Shown piece after piece: positions 9,504-18,120 of a stretch of DNA of 64,000 nucleotides. The notes under the pieces are model-generated. The model made no database searches. It was not told the origin of the DNA and was given only the letters and a program-made list of their open reading frames with translations. This stretch comes from Campylobacter concisus (lineage in GTDB: Bacteria; Campylobacterota; Campylobacteria; Campylobacterales; Campylobacteraceae), in the NCBI RefSeq assembly GCF_902460845.1, contig NZ_CABPVS010000005.1:65152-129151 (forward strand). Reading direction: 5' to 3'. Each line of letters starts with the position of its first letter. Positions within the stretch are counted from its first letter, which is position 1. The position numbers were made by a program, and so were the translations under genes.

Positions 9504-10184
9504 ATGTCACATAAAAATGCTGATAGAATCAGCGAATACGAATTCTCCATCGGTGTTAGGCTGACACACTGGATTAGATTTGCAGCGATCACACTTTTGG
9601 TTGTGAGCGGCTACTATATCTCATACGTTTTTGTGAGTCCAGAGATCACGAGCGAGCCTACAAATTTTATGCAAGCAAAGTGGCGTATGGCTCACCAGAT
9701 CGCTGGCTTTGTTCTAATAGCGGCGTTTATTTTTAAATTTTATCTATTTGTCTTTGATAAACACAGCAAAAAAGAGTGGATGAGTGTGGTTGATTTTCTA
9801 AATCCAAAAATTTGGATCGCACAGATTAAGTATTATCTTTTTATGGGGCCACACCCGCATTTAAGGGGCGTTTATAATCCTTTGCAGTTTGCCTCATACT
9901 TTTTCTTTTATCTTATTTTGACTCTTATTTGCCTAAGTGGTCTTGTGCTTTATGTTCATGTTTATCATGAGGGACTTGGCGGAGCGCTTTATGAGCCAGC
10001 AAGGTTTTTTGAGGAGCTTATGGGCGGACTAGCAAATGTCAGGACGATACATAGAATTTGTATGTGGGTCATTATGATATTTGTGCCGATTCATGTTTAT
10101 ATGGCGGTATTTAACGCTGTTAAAGGCAAAAATGGAGCGATGGACGCTATCGTTAGTGGCTATAAATTTGTAAAAGAACACTGA
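9504..10184 (+). CDS. hydC: Hydrogenase cytochrome b subunit
   Basis: Di-haem cytochrome b that anchors HydAB and reduces menaquinone. The 226 residues have four hydrophobic segments (about 24-46, 66-88, 133-157, 188-210) and conserved histidines expected to bind haem, including VRLTHWIRF at the first helix, AHQIAGF at the second and RTIHRICMW plus VPIHVYMA near the last. Length and topology match the HupC/HyaC family. The TGA overlaps the hydD ATG. Confidence 0.95.
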   Translation: MSHKNADRISEYEFSIGVRLTHWIRFAAITLLVVSGYYISYVFVSPEITSEPTNFMQAKWRMAHQIAGFVLIAAFIFKFYLFVFDKHSKKEWMSVVDFLNPKIWIAQIKYYLFMGPHPHLRGVYNPLQFASYFFFYLILTLICLSGLVLYVHVYHEGLGGALYEPARFFEELMGGLANVRTIHRICMWVIMIFVPIHVYMAVFNAVKGKNGAMDAIVSGYKFVKEH

Positions 10185-10726
10185 TGAGAGTGCTGGTTCT
10201 TGGTATCGGCAACGTGATGTTTGCCGATGAGGGCATAGGTGCTCATTTTGTAAATTTGATGGCTAAAAACTATAAATTTATAAGTTCTAAAAACGAGCTT
10301 ACATTAATGGACGGGGGCGCTTTAGCCCTCGCTCTAACTCACATCATAAGCGAATTTGACTATCTTATCGTCGTTGATTGCATTAGCGCAAATGGCGCAA
10401 GTGTGGGTGATGTTTATTTTTTCGACTTTCTAAACGTACCAAATTTTATCAGCTGGGACGGCTCGGCTCACGAGATAGAGATGCTTCAGACCCTTCATCT
10501 AATGGAGCTTGCAGGCGACAGACCGACAACCAAAATCTTAGGTATCGTGCCTAGCCGCATAGAGTCATCAAATTTTAGCCTCTCAGATGAGGTTATAAAC
10601 GCTTCTACAATTTTAGAAAAAACACTGCTTGAACACTTAAAAGAGCTTGATTTTGAGTGTGAAAAGGTGGCAAATTTTACCCTAAAAGATATCGTTGATG
10701 AATATGCTAAAAAAGGTTTAAAATGA
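10184..10726 (+). CDS. hydD: Hydrogenase maturation endopeptidase
   Basis: Cleaves the C-terminal tail of HydB after nickel insertion. The 180 residues start MRVLVLGIGNVMFADEGIG, the HyaD/HybD signature whose DEG acidic residue binds nickel; VVDCISANG and the SAHEIEM histidine are the other expected metal ligands. Translationally coupled on both sides (ATGA overlaps with hydC and hydE). Confidence 0.96.
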   Translation: MRVLVLGIGNVMFADEGIGAHFVNLMAKNYKFISSKNELTLMDGGALALALTHIISEFDYLIVVDCISANGASVGDVYFFDFLNVPNFISWDGSAHEIEMLQTLHLMELAGDRPTTKILGIVPSRIESSNFSLSDEVINASTILEKTLLEHLKELDFECEKVANFTLKDIVDEYAKKGLK

Positions 10727-12195
10727 TACTTGCTTTTAAATTTACTTGCCACAAAGACGCTTCGTTTCTAGCGCCATTTTTACGCTTGCTTGCTGGCGAT
10801 CTAGCTCATAGTCTAAAGTGCAAAGATGATGAAATTTGTCTAAAGGTAAGTGGAGACGCCAGTGAGCTTGAGAGCGTGGCAAATAAAGCAAGCGCACTCT
10901 TGCCATTTAGTCTTTTTATAAAGCACAGTGAGGTCTTGGCTGCAAGTGAGCTTGATGAAGAAAGCAAGATAAGTGAGATAAAATTTGGCGGCCTAACTCC
11001 GACTCAAGCGAGCACATTTTTAGCTAGTGGAGAAGCTATCTTAAATGAAAGTGGCGTGCTATGTGAGAGTAAATTTGAGGGCGAAATAACGCTTGGTAAT
11101 TTTAATGAAAAGCTCAAAGTTTGCCTAAATTTATTAAAAAACGGGGGGATCGTTTGCGTAGAGCAAGATGAAAATTTATATGAAATTTCTCTTGGCGTAA
11201 ATTTTGACGCAAATTTCTTGATACCTGTAAATTTAAAGCAGCTACCAAAAATTTTTATCGCCGATGATAGAGCGCAGATCGCGCTTGCTAGCTTTGAAAA
11301 GCCACTTTTGGCACTAAAGACAACAGCTATTTATAGGCAAAATCACGAGGATGCACCGCTATTTTTTGACGTGATGGCACCAAATGATCTTTTTCTTTAC
11401 GCCATTTGCGAGCAGCTAAATAAAGAGGGCTTTAGCTTTTTAAGCGTTAAAGTAAAGGAGCAAAAAAATGCTATTTCAAGACTAACTTTGCTTGAAAGTA
11501 GCGCAGTTTTAAGCCCATTTTTCTATGCTAAAAACGAGGAATTTGAGCTTAGTTATTTGGAAGAGATAGCTTTGGGATTAAAATTTAGCAAATTTAGTGA
11601 TGACGAAATTTGCCTGCTTTCAAAATCAAGCAAAACGCAGCTTCTATTTTTACCTAAATTTAGTAGCTTTGAAGAAATTTATGAGCTCATAAGAGCCGAG
11701 GAAGGCGGCGAAAGGCTACTTGAAAACTTCAGTAAAGAGCATACTCTGCCGAGTGGTAAATTTAGCTCAAATGCTAGCTTTTTCTCGTTATTTTGCATAG
11801 CTGGGCGCATACTTGGCTTAAGCGATGACTTTAAAAAAGCAGGAGAGAATTTGCTCCTTATGGCAGCTGATTTTAGTGGTCAAAAGGGAGTTAGGATCGA
11901 TTGCAAGATGAAAGATGACTTTGGTTTAGACGGGGTTAAGTTTGTAAAAAGTATCATTTCGTTTGTCCTTGCTGGCGCTGGAGAGAAAAACATCAGCTTT
12001 GGTTGCACCGAGTCTTTGGCACATTTTTTGAGCGATTTTAGCTATGAAAAACGAGATAAATTTAAGATCAAAAATGTTACTTTAGGCGGGGATTTATTTT
12101 ATAATAAGGTAGTTAGCAACTTGATAAAAAAGCACCTAAACCCAAATATAAAAACAAATTTTGACCCCGGATTTGGCGTTGAGATCAAGCTTTAG
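10723..12195 (+). CDS. hydE: HydE-type hydrogenase accessory protein
   Basis: Fifth gene of the epsilonproteobacterial hydABCDE operon; its homologue in Helicobacter and Wolinella is needed for, or associated with, hydrogenase, but its biochemical role is not clear to me. The 490 residues lack a signal peptide, membrane segment and obvious catalytic motif. The C-terminal stretch NVTLGGDLFYNKVVSNLI resembles the SGGVFQNKTLL element at the end of HypF, suggesting a degenerate HypF/Kae1-like fold (inference). It overlaps hydD by 4 bases and hypF by about 35 or fewer, depending on the hypF start. Not to be confused with the radical-SAM HydE of [FeFe] hydrogenases. Confidence 0.75.
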   Translation: MILAFKFTCHKDASFLAPFLRLLAGDLAHSLKCKDDEICLKVSGDASELESVANKASALLPFSLFIKHSEVLAASELDEESKISEIKFGGLTPTQASTFLASGEAILNESGVLCESKFEGEITLGNFNEKLKVCLNLLKNGGIVCVEQDENLYEISLGVNFDANFLIPVNLKQLPKIFIADDRAQIALASFEKPLLALKTTAIYRQNHEDAPLFFDVMAPNDLFLYAICEQLNKEGFSFLSVKVKEQKNAISRLTLLESSAVLSPFFYAKNEEFELSYLEEIALGLKFSKFSDDEICLLSKSSKTQLLFLPKFSSFEEIYELIRAEEGGERLLENFSKEHTLPSGKFSSNASFFSLFCIAGRILGLSDDFKKAGENLLLMAADFSGQKGVRIDCKMKDDFGLDGVKFVKSIISFVLAGAGEKNISFGCTESLAHFLSDFSYEKRDKFKIKNVTLGGDLFYNKVVSNLIKKHLNPNIKTNFDPGFGVEIKL

Positions 12196-14395
12196 ATACG
12201 AGATCAAAGGCTTAGTTCAAGGCGTTGGTTTTAGACCTTTTGTCTATACTTTAGCGGACAAATTTAAGCTAGTTGGCGAAATTTACAATGATGACGAGGG
12301 CGTGAAGCTAAATTTTAGTGGCGAAGAGGCTAGCTTTTTGGCTTTTGAAAAAGAGCTTTATGAGAAGCTGCCAGCCCTTGCTAGGATCGATGAACTGCAT
12401 AAATTTAAGATAGATAAAATTTATGAAAAGCTTGAGATCATCGCCTCAAAGTCAGCAACTAAGCAAGCGCCTATTTTGCCTGATTACGCACTTTGCGATG
12501 ACTGCTTGCGCGAGTTTTATGACCCCACAAATCCACGCTACAAATACCCATTTATAAACTGCACCAACTGCGGACCGAGATTTTCCATCATCAAAGCCTT
12601 GCCTTATGATAGGGTAAATACGACGATGAATGAGTTTAAGATGTGCGAATTTTGCGAGAGCGAGTACAAAGACCCGCTAAACCGCCGGTATCACGCAGAG
12701 CCGATCTCTTGCCCAAACTGCGGACCAAAGCTATATCTAAAAGATAAATTTGGCAAAGTCTTAGCTAGTGGGAACGAAGCGGCAAAGCAGGCGGCCACGC
12801 TCATAAATGAGGGCAAAATTTTAGCTATTAAAGGTCTTGGTGGCTTTCATCTGGTTTGTGACGCGACAAATGAAGCGGCAGTTTGCGAGCTAAGAGCGAG
12901 AAAGCACCGCCCAAGCAAGCCCTTTGCGCTGATGAGTAAAAATTTAGAAAACGCTAGAAAAATAGCACAAATTTCAGAGGCAGAGGCTGGGCTTCTTAGC
13001 TCAAATTTAAAGCCAATCGTCTTGCTTGAAGCAAAAAACGGCTCAAACATCGCTAAAAGCGTCGCTCCAAATTTAAATAAGCTTGGCGTCATGCTTGCAT
13101 TTAGTGGCATACATCTTTTGCTTTTTGACTATCTCAAGCACGATATCATCGCAACTAGCGCAAACATCTCAGGCGAAGTTGTGATAAAAGATGAGAGTGA
13201 ACTAAAAGAAAAGCTAGGTGAGGTTATAGACTTTTACCTTGATCACGACCGAGAAATTTACTCACCAAGTGACGATAGCATCGCATTTTGCGTTGAAGAT
13301 GAAGTGATTTTTACAAGAACGAGTCGTGGCTTAAATCCAAATTTTATCCATACAAATTTCAAGCAAAAAGGGACATTTTTAGCCCTTGGAGCGGAGCTAA
13401 AAAGTTCGTTTTGTATATACAAAGACGGGCTTTTGATGATTAGCTCATATATCGGTGATCTAAAAAATGTGGCGACTTTTGATAGATTTAAAGATATTTT
13501 TACCCTTTTTGAAACGACTTATAACCTAAAAATCGAGAAGGTCATAGCCGATCTGCATCCAAATTTTTTAAATACAAAATGGGCAAAGGATCAGGGCTTT
13601 GAGCTAGTTCATTTGCAGCACCACTACGCCCATCTACTAAGCGTAATATTTGAAAACGATCTAGCAGATAAAAAGTATCTTGGTTTTTGCTTTGATGGTA
13701 CTGGATATGGGGAGGATGGCAAAATTTGGGGTGGCGAGGTCTTTAGGCTAGATAAAAAGAGTTACGAGCGCGTTTATCACTTTGATGAATTTAGCCTATT
13801 TGGGGGCGAAAACAGCATCAAAAATATCTATCTAATCGCATATTCTATTATTTTAAAATACTCTCTTGAGGACGAAGCTAGTAAATTTTTAGTAAATTTT
13901 GATGAAAAAATGCTTGTAAATTTTAAAAAAATGGAGCAAAAAGGGCTAAACTTAGTAAAGACTAGCTCGGTTGGTAGGATATTTGACGCATTTGGGGCGA
14001 TTATTTGTGGGCTTTTTCATTCTAGTTTTGAGGGCGAGAGTGGTATGAGGCTTGAAGCGCTTTATGATAAAAATTTGGATGTGTGTTATAAATTTAGTTT
14101 AAATGATGGAGTGATCTGCTTTAAAGAGGCTTTTAAAAATGCTTTAAAAGATGAGCCAAGAGTGGCTGCAACGGCATTTATAAATGGTATAGCTGATATC
14201 ATTTTTGAAATTTCTAAAAATGAGAAAAAAGAGGTTTTATTAAGTGGCGGAGTTTTTCAAAATAAGACTTTACTTGATATCATTTACAAAAAATTTACTA
14301 AGGCAAATTTGAAATTTTATATCAATAAGAAATTCTGTAGTAACGATTCTAACGTAAATTTAGGGCAAATTTATTATTATTTATCCACATTTTAA
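12161..14395 (+). CDS. hypF: Carbamoyltransferase HypF
   Basis: Makes thiocarboxamide on HypE from carbamoyl phosphate, the source of the cyanide ligands of the NiFe site. The 744 residues contain, in order: an acylphosphatase domain (GLVQGVGFRPFVYTLADKF, about 17-35), two zinc fingers (CDDC...CTNC and CEFC...CPNC, about 110-185), a YrdC-like domain (about 200-380) and the Kae1-like carbamoyltransferase domain with HHYAHLLSV, CFDGTGYGEDGKIWGGE and LLSGGVFQNKTLL. The only starts are TTG: 12161, 12173 or 12179; none has a strong ribosome binding site, so coupling to hydE translation is likely. Confidence 0.95.
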   Translation: MTPDLALRSSFRYEIKGLVQGVGFRPFVYTLADKFKLVGEIYNDDEGVKLNFSGEEASFLAFEKELYEKLPALARIDELHKFKIDKIYEKLEIIASKSATKQAPILPDYALCDDCLREFYDPTNPRYKYPFINCTNCGPRFSIIKALPYDRVNTTMNEFKMCEFCESEYKDPLNRRYHAEPISCPNCGPKLYLKDKFGKVLASGNEAAKQAATLINEGKILAIKGLGGFHLVCDATNEAAVCELRARKHRPSKPFALMSKNLENARKIAQISEAEAGLLSSNLKPIVLLEAKNGSNIAKSVAPNLNKLGVMLAFSGIHLLLFDYLKHDIIATSANISGEVVIKDESELKEKLGEVIDFYLDHDREIYSPSDDSIAFCVEDEVIFTRTSRGLNPNFIHTNFKQKGTFLALGAELKSSFCIYKDGLLMISSYIGDLKNVATFDRFKDIFTLFETTYNLKIEKVIADLHPNFLNTKWAKDQGFELVHLQHHYAHLLSVIFENDLADKKYLGFCFDGTGYGEDGKIWGGEVFRLDKKSYERVYHFDEFSLFGGENSIKNIYLIAYSIILKYSLEDEASKFLVNFDEKMLVNFKKMEQKGLNLVKTSSVGRIFDAFGAIICGLFHSSFEGESGMRLEALYDKNLDVCYKFSLNDGVICFKEAFKNALKDEPRVAATAFINGIADIIFEISKNEKKEVLLSGGVFQNKTLLDIIYKKFTKANLKFYINKKFCSNDSNVNLGQIYYYLSTF

Positions 14396-14406
14396 AAGAA
14401 CTGATG

Positions 14407-14412
14407 TATAAT
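14407..14412 (+). promoter_or_regulatory. -10 box for nikR
   Basis: TATAAT about 38 bases before the nikR ATG, within the 54-base gap after hypF, with a T-rich stretch upstream. The downstream sequence GATTGTAAACGGTAATC is a partial dyad that could be an operator. This suggests nikR can be transcribed apart from the hyd operon. Confidence 0.5.
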
Positions 14413-14449
14413 GATTGTAAACGGTAATCAAACGAGAAAGGAGCAAAAA

Positions 14450-14863
14450 ATGGATAGTGTTATACGTTTTAGTGTTTCTTTGCCTAGTCAGTTACTAGAC
14501 GAACTAGATAAGAAAGTTAGCGAACAAGGCTACGCTTCTAGGAGCGAATTTACGAGGGATCTGATCCGCGAAAAGATCGTAAATGACAGTTGGAAGGACG
14601 CTAGTGAGGAGTTGATCGGTGTTTTGACGCTCATTTATATGCATCATCACAACGATTTGGTGAATAAAAAGATGGATATAGAGCATAGCTCTGATGTGAA
14701 AATCATCTGCACAAACCATGTTCATGTCGATCACCACAACTGCTTAGAAACGATTTCAATAAGAGGCGAGGCGGGCAAAATTGAACGCTTTGCTGAAAGG
14801 ATCGCCGGTTTAAAGGGCGTAAAATTTTCTAAACTCACAAGGGCAGCTATTCCTAGGTTTTAG
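14450..14863 (+). CDS. nikR: Nickel-responsive regulator NikR
   Basis: Ribbon-helix-helix repressor/activator that senses Ni(II) and controls nickel uptake and nickel enzymes. From the ATG at 14450, preceded by AAAGGAG, it is 137 residues: RHH domain [20 protein letters not shown] (about 1-45) and a C-terminal ACT-like nickel domain (about 55-135) with the ligand-bearing [10 protein letters not shown] stretch. A longer open frame from 14411 has no ribosome binding site and covers the -10 box, so it is rejected. Position between hypF and hypB places nickel sensing inside the hydrogenase island. Confidence 0.95.
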   Translation: MDSVIRFSVSLPSQLLDELDKKVSEQGYASRSEFTRDLIREKIVNDSWKDASEELIGVLTLIYMHHHNDLVNKKMDIEHSSDVKIICTNHVHVDHHNCLETISIRGEAGKIERFAERIAGLKGVKFSKLTRAAIPRF

Positions 14864-14879
14864 TTTTTTAAGGGTTTTT

Positions 14880-15343
14880 ATGAGTTTTAGGAATTTTTGG
14901 GATTTTTTTATAGGTGAAGCGAGCGGTGGTATCTTTCTTATCACTGCTGCTTTAGTGGCATTTATCTTTGGAAATATTTTTTTAAGTAGTTTTTATAACT
15001 CATTTTTGCAAATTGATACAAGGCTAAATTTTGGCAAATCGCCGATACAAAAGCCCCTTATCCTTTTTGTAAATGATAGTTTGATGGCCGTTTTTTTCTT
15101 TTTACTTGGGTTTAGACTTAAGCGAGAAATTTTTAAAGCAAAGCTTAGGAGTCTGGCCCAAGCTACCTTGCTAAAAATTTTTATCATCAGTGGCATTTTA
15201 GCTTCTATATTTTTTTATATTTTAAATCACAATTATATTTTTTGTTGAAAGATTAAGGCAGTGTCAATGGATATAAATACGGCATTTAAGATACTGGCTA
15301 GAAATTTGGTGTTTTGTATATCTTATAAAAGAGAGTGTGAATA
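14880..15343 (+). pseudogene. nhaA: NhaA Na+/H+ antiporter remnant
   Basis: The first 122 codons match the start of NhaA: FFIGEASGGIFLITAALVAF (first helix, with the FF..EA.GGI signature) and FVNDSLMAVFFFLLGFRLKR (the WINDGLMA.FF.LVGLE.KRE motif). A TGA at 15246 stops the frame. In the same frame beyond it, MDINTAFKILA (from 15267) resembles the ATDIAFALGVL helix IV motif, where the sodium-binding aspartate pair region would start, before a TAA at the next gene. About 230 residues of a normal 390-residue antiporter are missing. A short expressed protein cannot be excluded, but it could not transport. Confidence 0.8.
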
Positions 15344-16603
15344 ATGAACTTTTTAAATAGAATTTTTCTAGCAAAAGAGCTGGATCGGTGGCAAAGTGAC
15401 GGTATAGTCGATAAAGAGACCGCTATAAAAATAGCAAATTTATATGACATCGACCCTGACGCTCACAGCGATAAGATGAGTTTTGTCCTAAAACTCGTAG
15501 CATATCTCTTTTTTGCACTGGCATTTTTTACTCTCGTTGGTGCAAATTGGGAAGAGATACCTAGACTAGGACGTTTGGCGCTTGTGTTGTTTGTACTTGG
15601 GCTTGTAAATTTTGGTGGAATTTACTATCTCGCAAAGGGAAAGGAAAATCTATCAACGGCGATGTTTTTTCTTGGAAATTTCTGCTTTGGTGCGGCGATT
15701 GCTCTTATTGCTCAAATTTATAACATTAGTGATGAGCCAAGCGGCGGTATCTTGCTTTGGAGTATTGGAGCGTTTGCGGTTTCTTTTGCTAGTAAAAAAG
15801 GTGTGTTAGTAGCCCAAAGCCTTATCTTTGCAACGGTTTGGTTTTTTATGAGAGGCTATCAGGGTGATTTTGGTTTTGGCTTTATCATTTTTATAGTACT
15901 TGGCGCATATACGCTTTACAAAGACGACTCAAAATGGCTTGCTTTTGTACTTTTTATAGATATTTTTATATACATCATTTCATTTTGCGGCTACATTAGT
16001 GGTCTTAGAGCGATATTTGATTATGGATTTTTGTTTGGACTTCCTATGGTTGCGATCGTATCGCTATCTTATGCACTTTTGCTTATTAGCATTTCGCCGC
16101 TACTAGATAAATTCAGAGTAGGGCTTGGCACATTTGCAAAAGAATTTGGTAAAAATTTTGGCGTTTTTGTGTTGTTACTTTGTCTGCTTTTATTTGAAGA
16201 AAGAAATTTATTTGAGGTTGCAGATGAAGAGCTTTGGTTTGTGAAGTCGTTTTTTAAAAGCAACTTTGGCTTTGTCTTTATACTATTTAGTGTTGCTTAT
16301 TTTGCACTGTTTTTTAAAGAAAAAAACAAGAGTGGTTTGCTGCTTGGGGCACTGCTCGTGTCGTTGCCCTTTGTCTTTAGCTACGGTCCTGGTTATGCAA
16401 ATATATTTTTTTCGCTCGCAAATATCATAACAGCTGCGGTTCTTATCAAAAAGGGTGAGTTAAAACTTGGTCTTTGTATGATATTTTTGGTTGCAGCCGT
16501 GAGGTATTTCCAACTCATAGGTGATTATATTGGTGCTACGGCGCTATTTATGGTGTTTGCTTTCATAGTGCTAGTTGTGGCTAGAAAAAGAGGCAAAAAA
16601 TGA
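15344..16603 (+). CDS. DUF2157 multi-pass membrane protein
   Basis: Function unknown. The 419 residues begin with a soluble DUF2157 head (about 1-45, LAKELDRWQSDGIVDKETAI) followed by about 12 hydrophobic segments from residue 48 to the end, such as LVAYLFFALAFFTLVGANW and ALFMVFAFIVLVVARK. It lacks transporter or enzyme motifs I can recognise. Its stop overlaps the next gene by 4 bases, and DUF2157 and GDYXXLXY proteins are known to be neighbours in many bacteria, so the two likely work together in the inner membrane. It separates nikR from hypB with no obvious link to hydrogenase. Confidence 0.85.
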   Translation: MNFLNRIFLAKELDRWQSDGIVDKETAIKIANLYDIDPDAHSDKMSFVLKLVAYLFFALAFFTLVGANWEEIPRLGRLALVLFVLGLVNFGGIYYLAKGKENLSTAMFFLGNFCFGAAIALIAQIYNISDEPSGGILLWSIGAFAVSFASKKGVLVAQSLIFATVWFFMRGYQGDFGFGFIIFIVLGAYTLYKDDSKWLAFVLFIDIFIYIISFCGYISGLRAIFDYGFLFGLPMVAIVSLSYALLLISISPLLDKFRVGLGTFAKEFGKNFGVFVLLLCLLLFEERNLFEVADEELWFVKSFFKSNFGFVFILFSVAYFALFFKEKNKSGLLLGALLVSLPFVFSYGPGYANIFFSLANIITAAVLIKKGELKLGLCMIFLVAAVRYFQLIGDYIGATALFMVFAFIVLVVARKRGKK

Positions 16604-17205
16604 AGATAAAAGTATTAATAGTAGCTGTGGTTTTTCAAATTTCGCTTATTGGCATTATGCTTGGCTACGCACTTATGCCACTTTATTTTGGGCAGGAGGT
16701 AAGAGTAAGGGTTAATCTTTATGATCCAAGAGATCTTTTTCGCGGAAATTATGTTGATTTAAACTATGAATTTTCAAATTTTCATTCAAGAAATTTTGAC
16801 GAAAATGATGAAGATGACCGCTATATCGACCAATACGATGAGAGAGTAAGAGATGGGGCTAGAGTTTATGCTGTTTTAAAGCCAGATGTTAATGGCACTT
16901 ACAGCTTTGCTAAATTTAGTATAAGCAAGCCAGACAATGGAGTGTTTTTAGCTGGTAGATATGACGGCTACTCACTAGTAAAATACGGCATAGAGCAGTT
17001 TTATATGTCGCCTGATAGTGCGGCTAATACTGAAAATGAAATGAGAGAAGAAGATGTTGATGCATATGCGGTTTTGATGGTTATGGAAAATGGCAAGGCT
17101 AGATTAAAGGATCTAATAATTCAAAAGAGTGCTGGAAAGAATAGTAAAAAATTATTTGGTGATGAAAATTTTGATAAGCTGGATGATATTAGGCAAAAAG
17201 AGTAA
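16600..17205 (+). CDS. GDYXXLXY-domain membrane-anchored protein
   Basis: The 201-residue product has an N-terminal membrane helix (about 5-28, VLIVAVVFQISLIGIMLGYA) and a periplasmic domain containing DPRDLFRGNYVDLNYEFS, which is the GDYXXLXY motif with N in place of D. The function of this family is not known; it is usually paired with DUF2157, as here. An acidic low-complexity stretch (DENDEDDRYIDQYDE) lies near residues 67-81. Ends 102 bases before hypB. Confidence 0.85.
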   Translation: MKIKVLIVAVVFQISLIGIMLGYALMPLYFGQEVRVRVNLYDPRDLFRGNYVDLNYEFSNFHSRNFDENDEDDRYIDQYDERVRDGARVYAVLKPDVNGTYSFAKFSISKPDNGVFLAGRYDGYSLVKYGIEQFYMSPDSAANTENEMREEDVDAYAVLMVMENGKARLKDLIIQKSAGKNSKKLFGDENFDKLDDIRQKE

Positions 17206-17307
17206 AGTAAATTTAGTCAAAGCATTTGTAAAAACTCCTAAAAATTTAATTTTATTTTTAAATTTAAGAGTTAAAATCTCCATAAATTAATAAAAAAGGA
17301 TAAAAAA

Positions 17308-18120
17308 ATGTGCAAAGATTGCGGTTGTTCAATGGGTAATCACACCCACGTTCACACTCACACTGATGGCACCACTCACTCGCACCCACACACTCATGAT
17401 GGGCATACAGAGCACGCTCATGACGCACACGAGCATAGCCACGAGGCTCACGCGCACCCTGTGCTAAACGAGAGTAAAACCATAGACGTGATAGAGAAAA
17501 TTCTCTCTGAAAACGATAAAGAGGCCGCCCACAATAGAGCTCATCTTGATGAGAAAAAGATACTTTGTGTAAATTTAATGAGTAGCCCAGGCGCTGGTAA
17601 GACCACGCTTCTTGAGGCTACGATAAAGGCTGGTAAGTTTAAAATAGGCGTTGTTGAGGGCGATCTTGAAACCAATCAAGATGCCGACCGTATAGTAAAA
17701 GCTGGCGCAAAAGCTCATCAGATAAGCACAGGTCAGACCTGTCACTTGGACGCATTTATGGTGCATGAAGGGCTTCATCACCTGCCACTAAACGAGCTTG
17801 ATCTAGTCTTTATAGAAAATGTTGGAAATTTAGTCTGTCCTGCAAGCTATGACGTTGGCTCGCATTTTAACGCTGTGCTTCTTTCAGTACCAGAGGGCGA
17901 TGATAAGGTGAGCAAATATCCAGTGATGTTTAGGGCTGCTGACGTGCTTCTTATCACAAAAGCTTCGCTTGCGCCGCACTTTGACTTTGATATCGAGCGA
18001 GTGAAAAACGACGCTAGAAAGCTAAATCCAAAGGTCGATATCTTTGTGATAGATAGCAAAACAGGCGAGGGCATCGATAAGTGGATAAGTTATTTGGAAT
18101 TTAAAAAAGAGCTAAGATAA
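17308..18120 (+). CDS. hypB: Hydrogenase nickel incorporation GTPase HypB
   Basis: GTPase and nickel chaperone that delivers Ni to the hydrogenase large subunit with HypA. The 270 residues start with the high-affinity nickel motif CKDCGC, then a histidine-rich tract with 16 His between residues 12 and 50, as in nickel-storing HypB proteins. The G domain shows SSPGAGKTTLLE (Walker A), GQTCHLDAFM (metal-site Cys/His), ENVGNLVCPASYD and TKASL. Ribosome binding site AAAGGA. First gene of hypBCDEA; the gap before it is AT-rich with an imperfect AACTC...GAGTT inverted repeat that may end the upstream unit or regulate this one. Confidence 0.97.
   Translation: MCKDCGCSMGNHTHVHTHTDGTTHSHPHTHDGHTEHAHDAHEHSHEAHAHPVLNESKTIDVIEKILSENDKEAAHNRAHLDEKKILCVNLMSSPGAGKTTLLEATIKAGKFKIGVVEGDLETNQDADRIVKAGAKAHQISTGQTCHLDAFMVHEGLHHLPLNELDLVFIENVGNLVCPASYDVGSHFNAVLLSVPEGDDKVSKYPVMFRAADVLLITKASLAPHFDFDIERVKNDARKLNPKVDIFVIDSKTGEGIDKWISYLEFKKELR

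Noticed and set aside
10723..12195. HydE as the radical-SAM maturase of [FeFe] hydrogenase
   Set aside because: Same name only: no CX3CX2C radical-SAM motif, and the hydrogenase here is [NiFe].
14411..14449. Longer nikR start at 14411
   Set aside because: Its codons overlap the TATAAT box, no ribosome binding site precedes it, and the ATG at 14450 with AAAGGAG gives the usual NikR length.
17340..17458. Repeated CAC/CAT runs, at first sight a short tandem repeat array
   Set aside because: These are histidine codons of the HypB nickel tract; there are no spacer-repeat units, so it is neither CRISPR nor a satellite.
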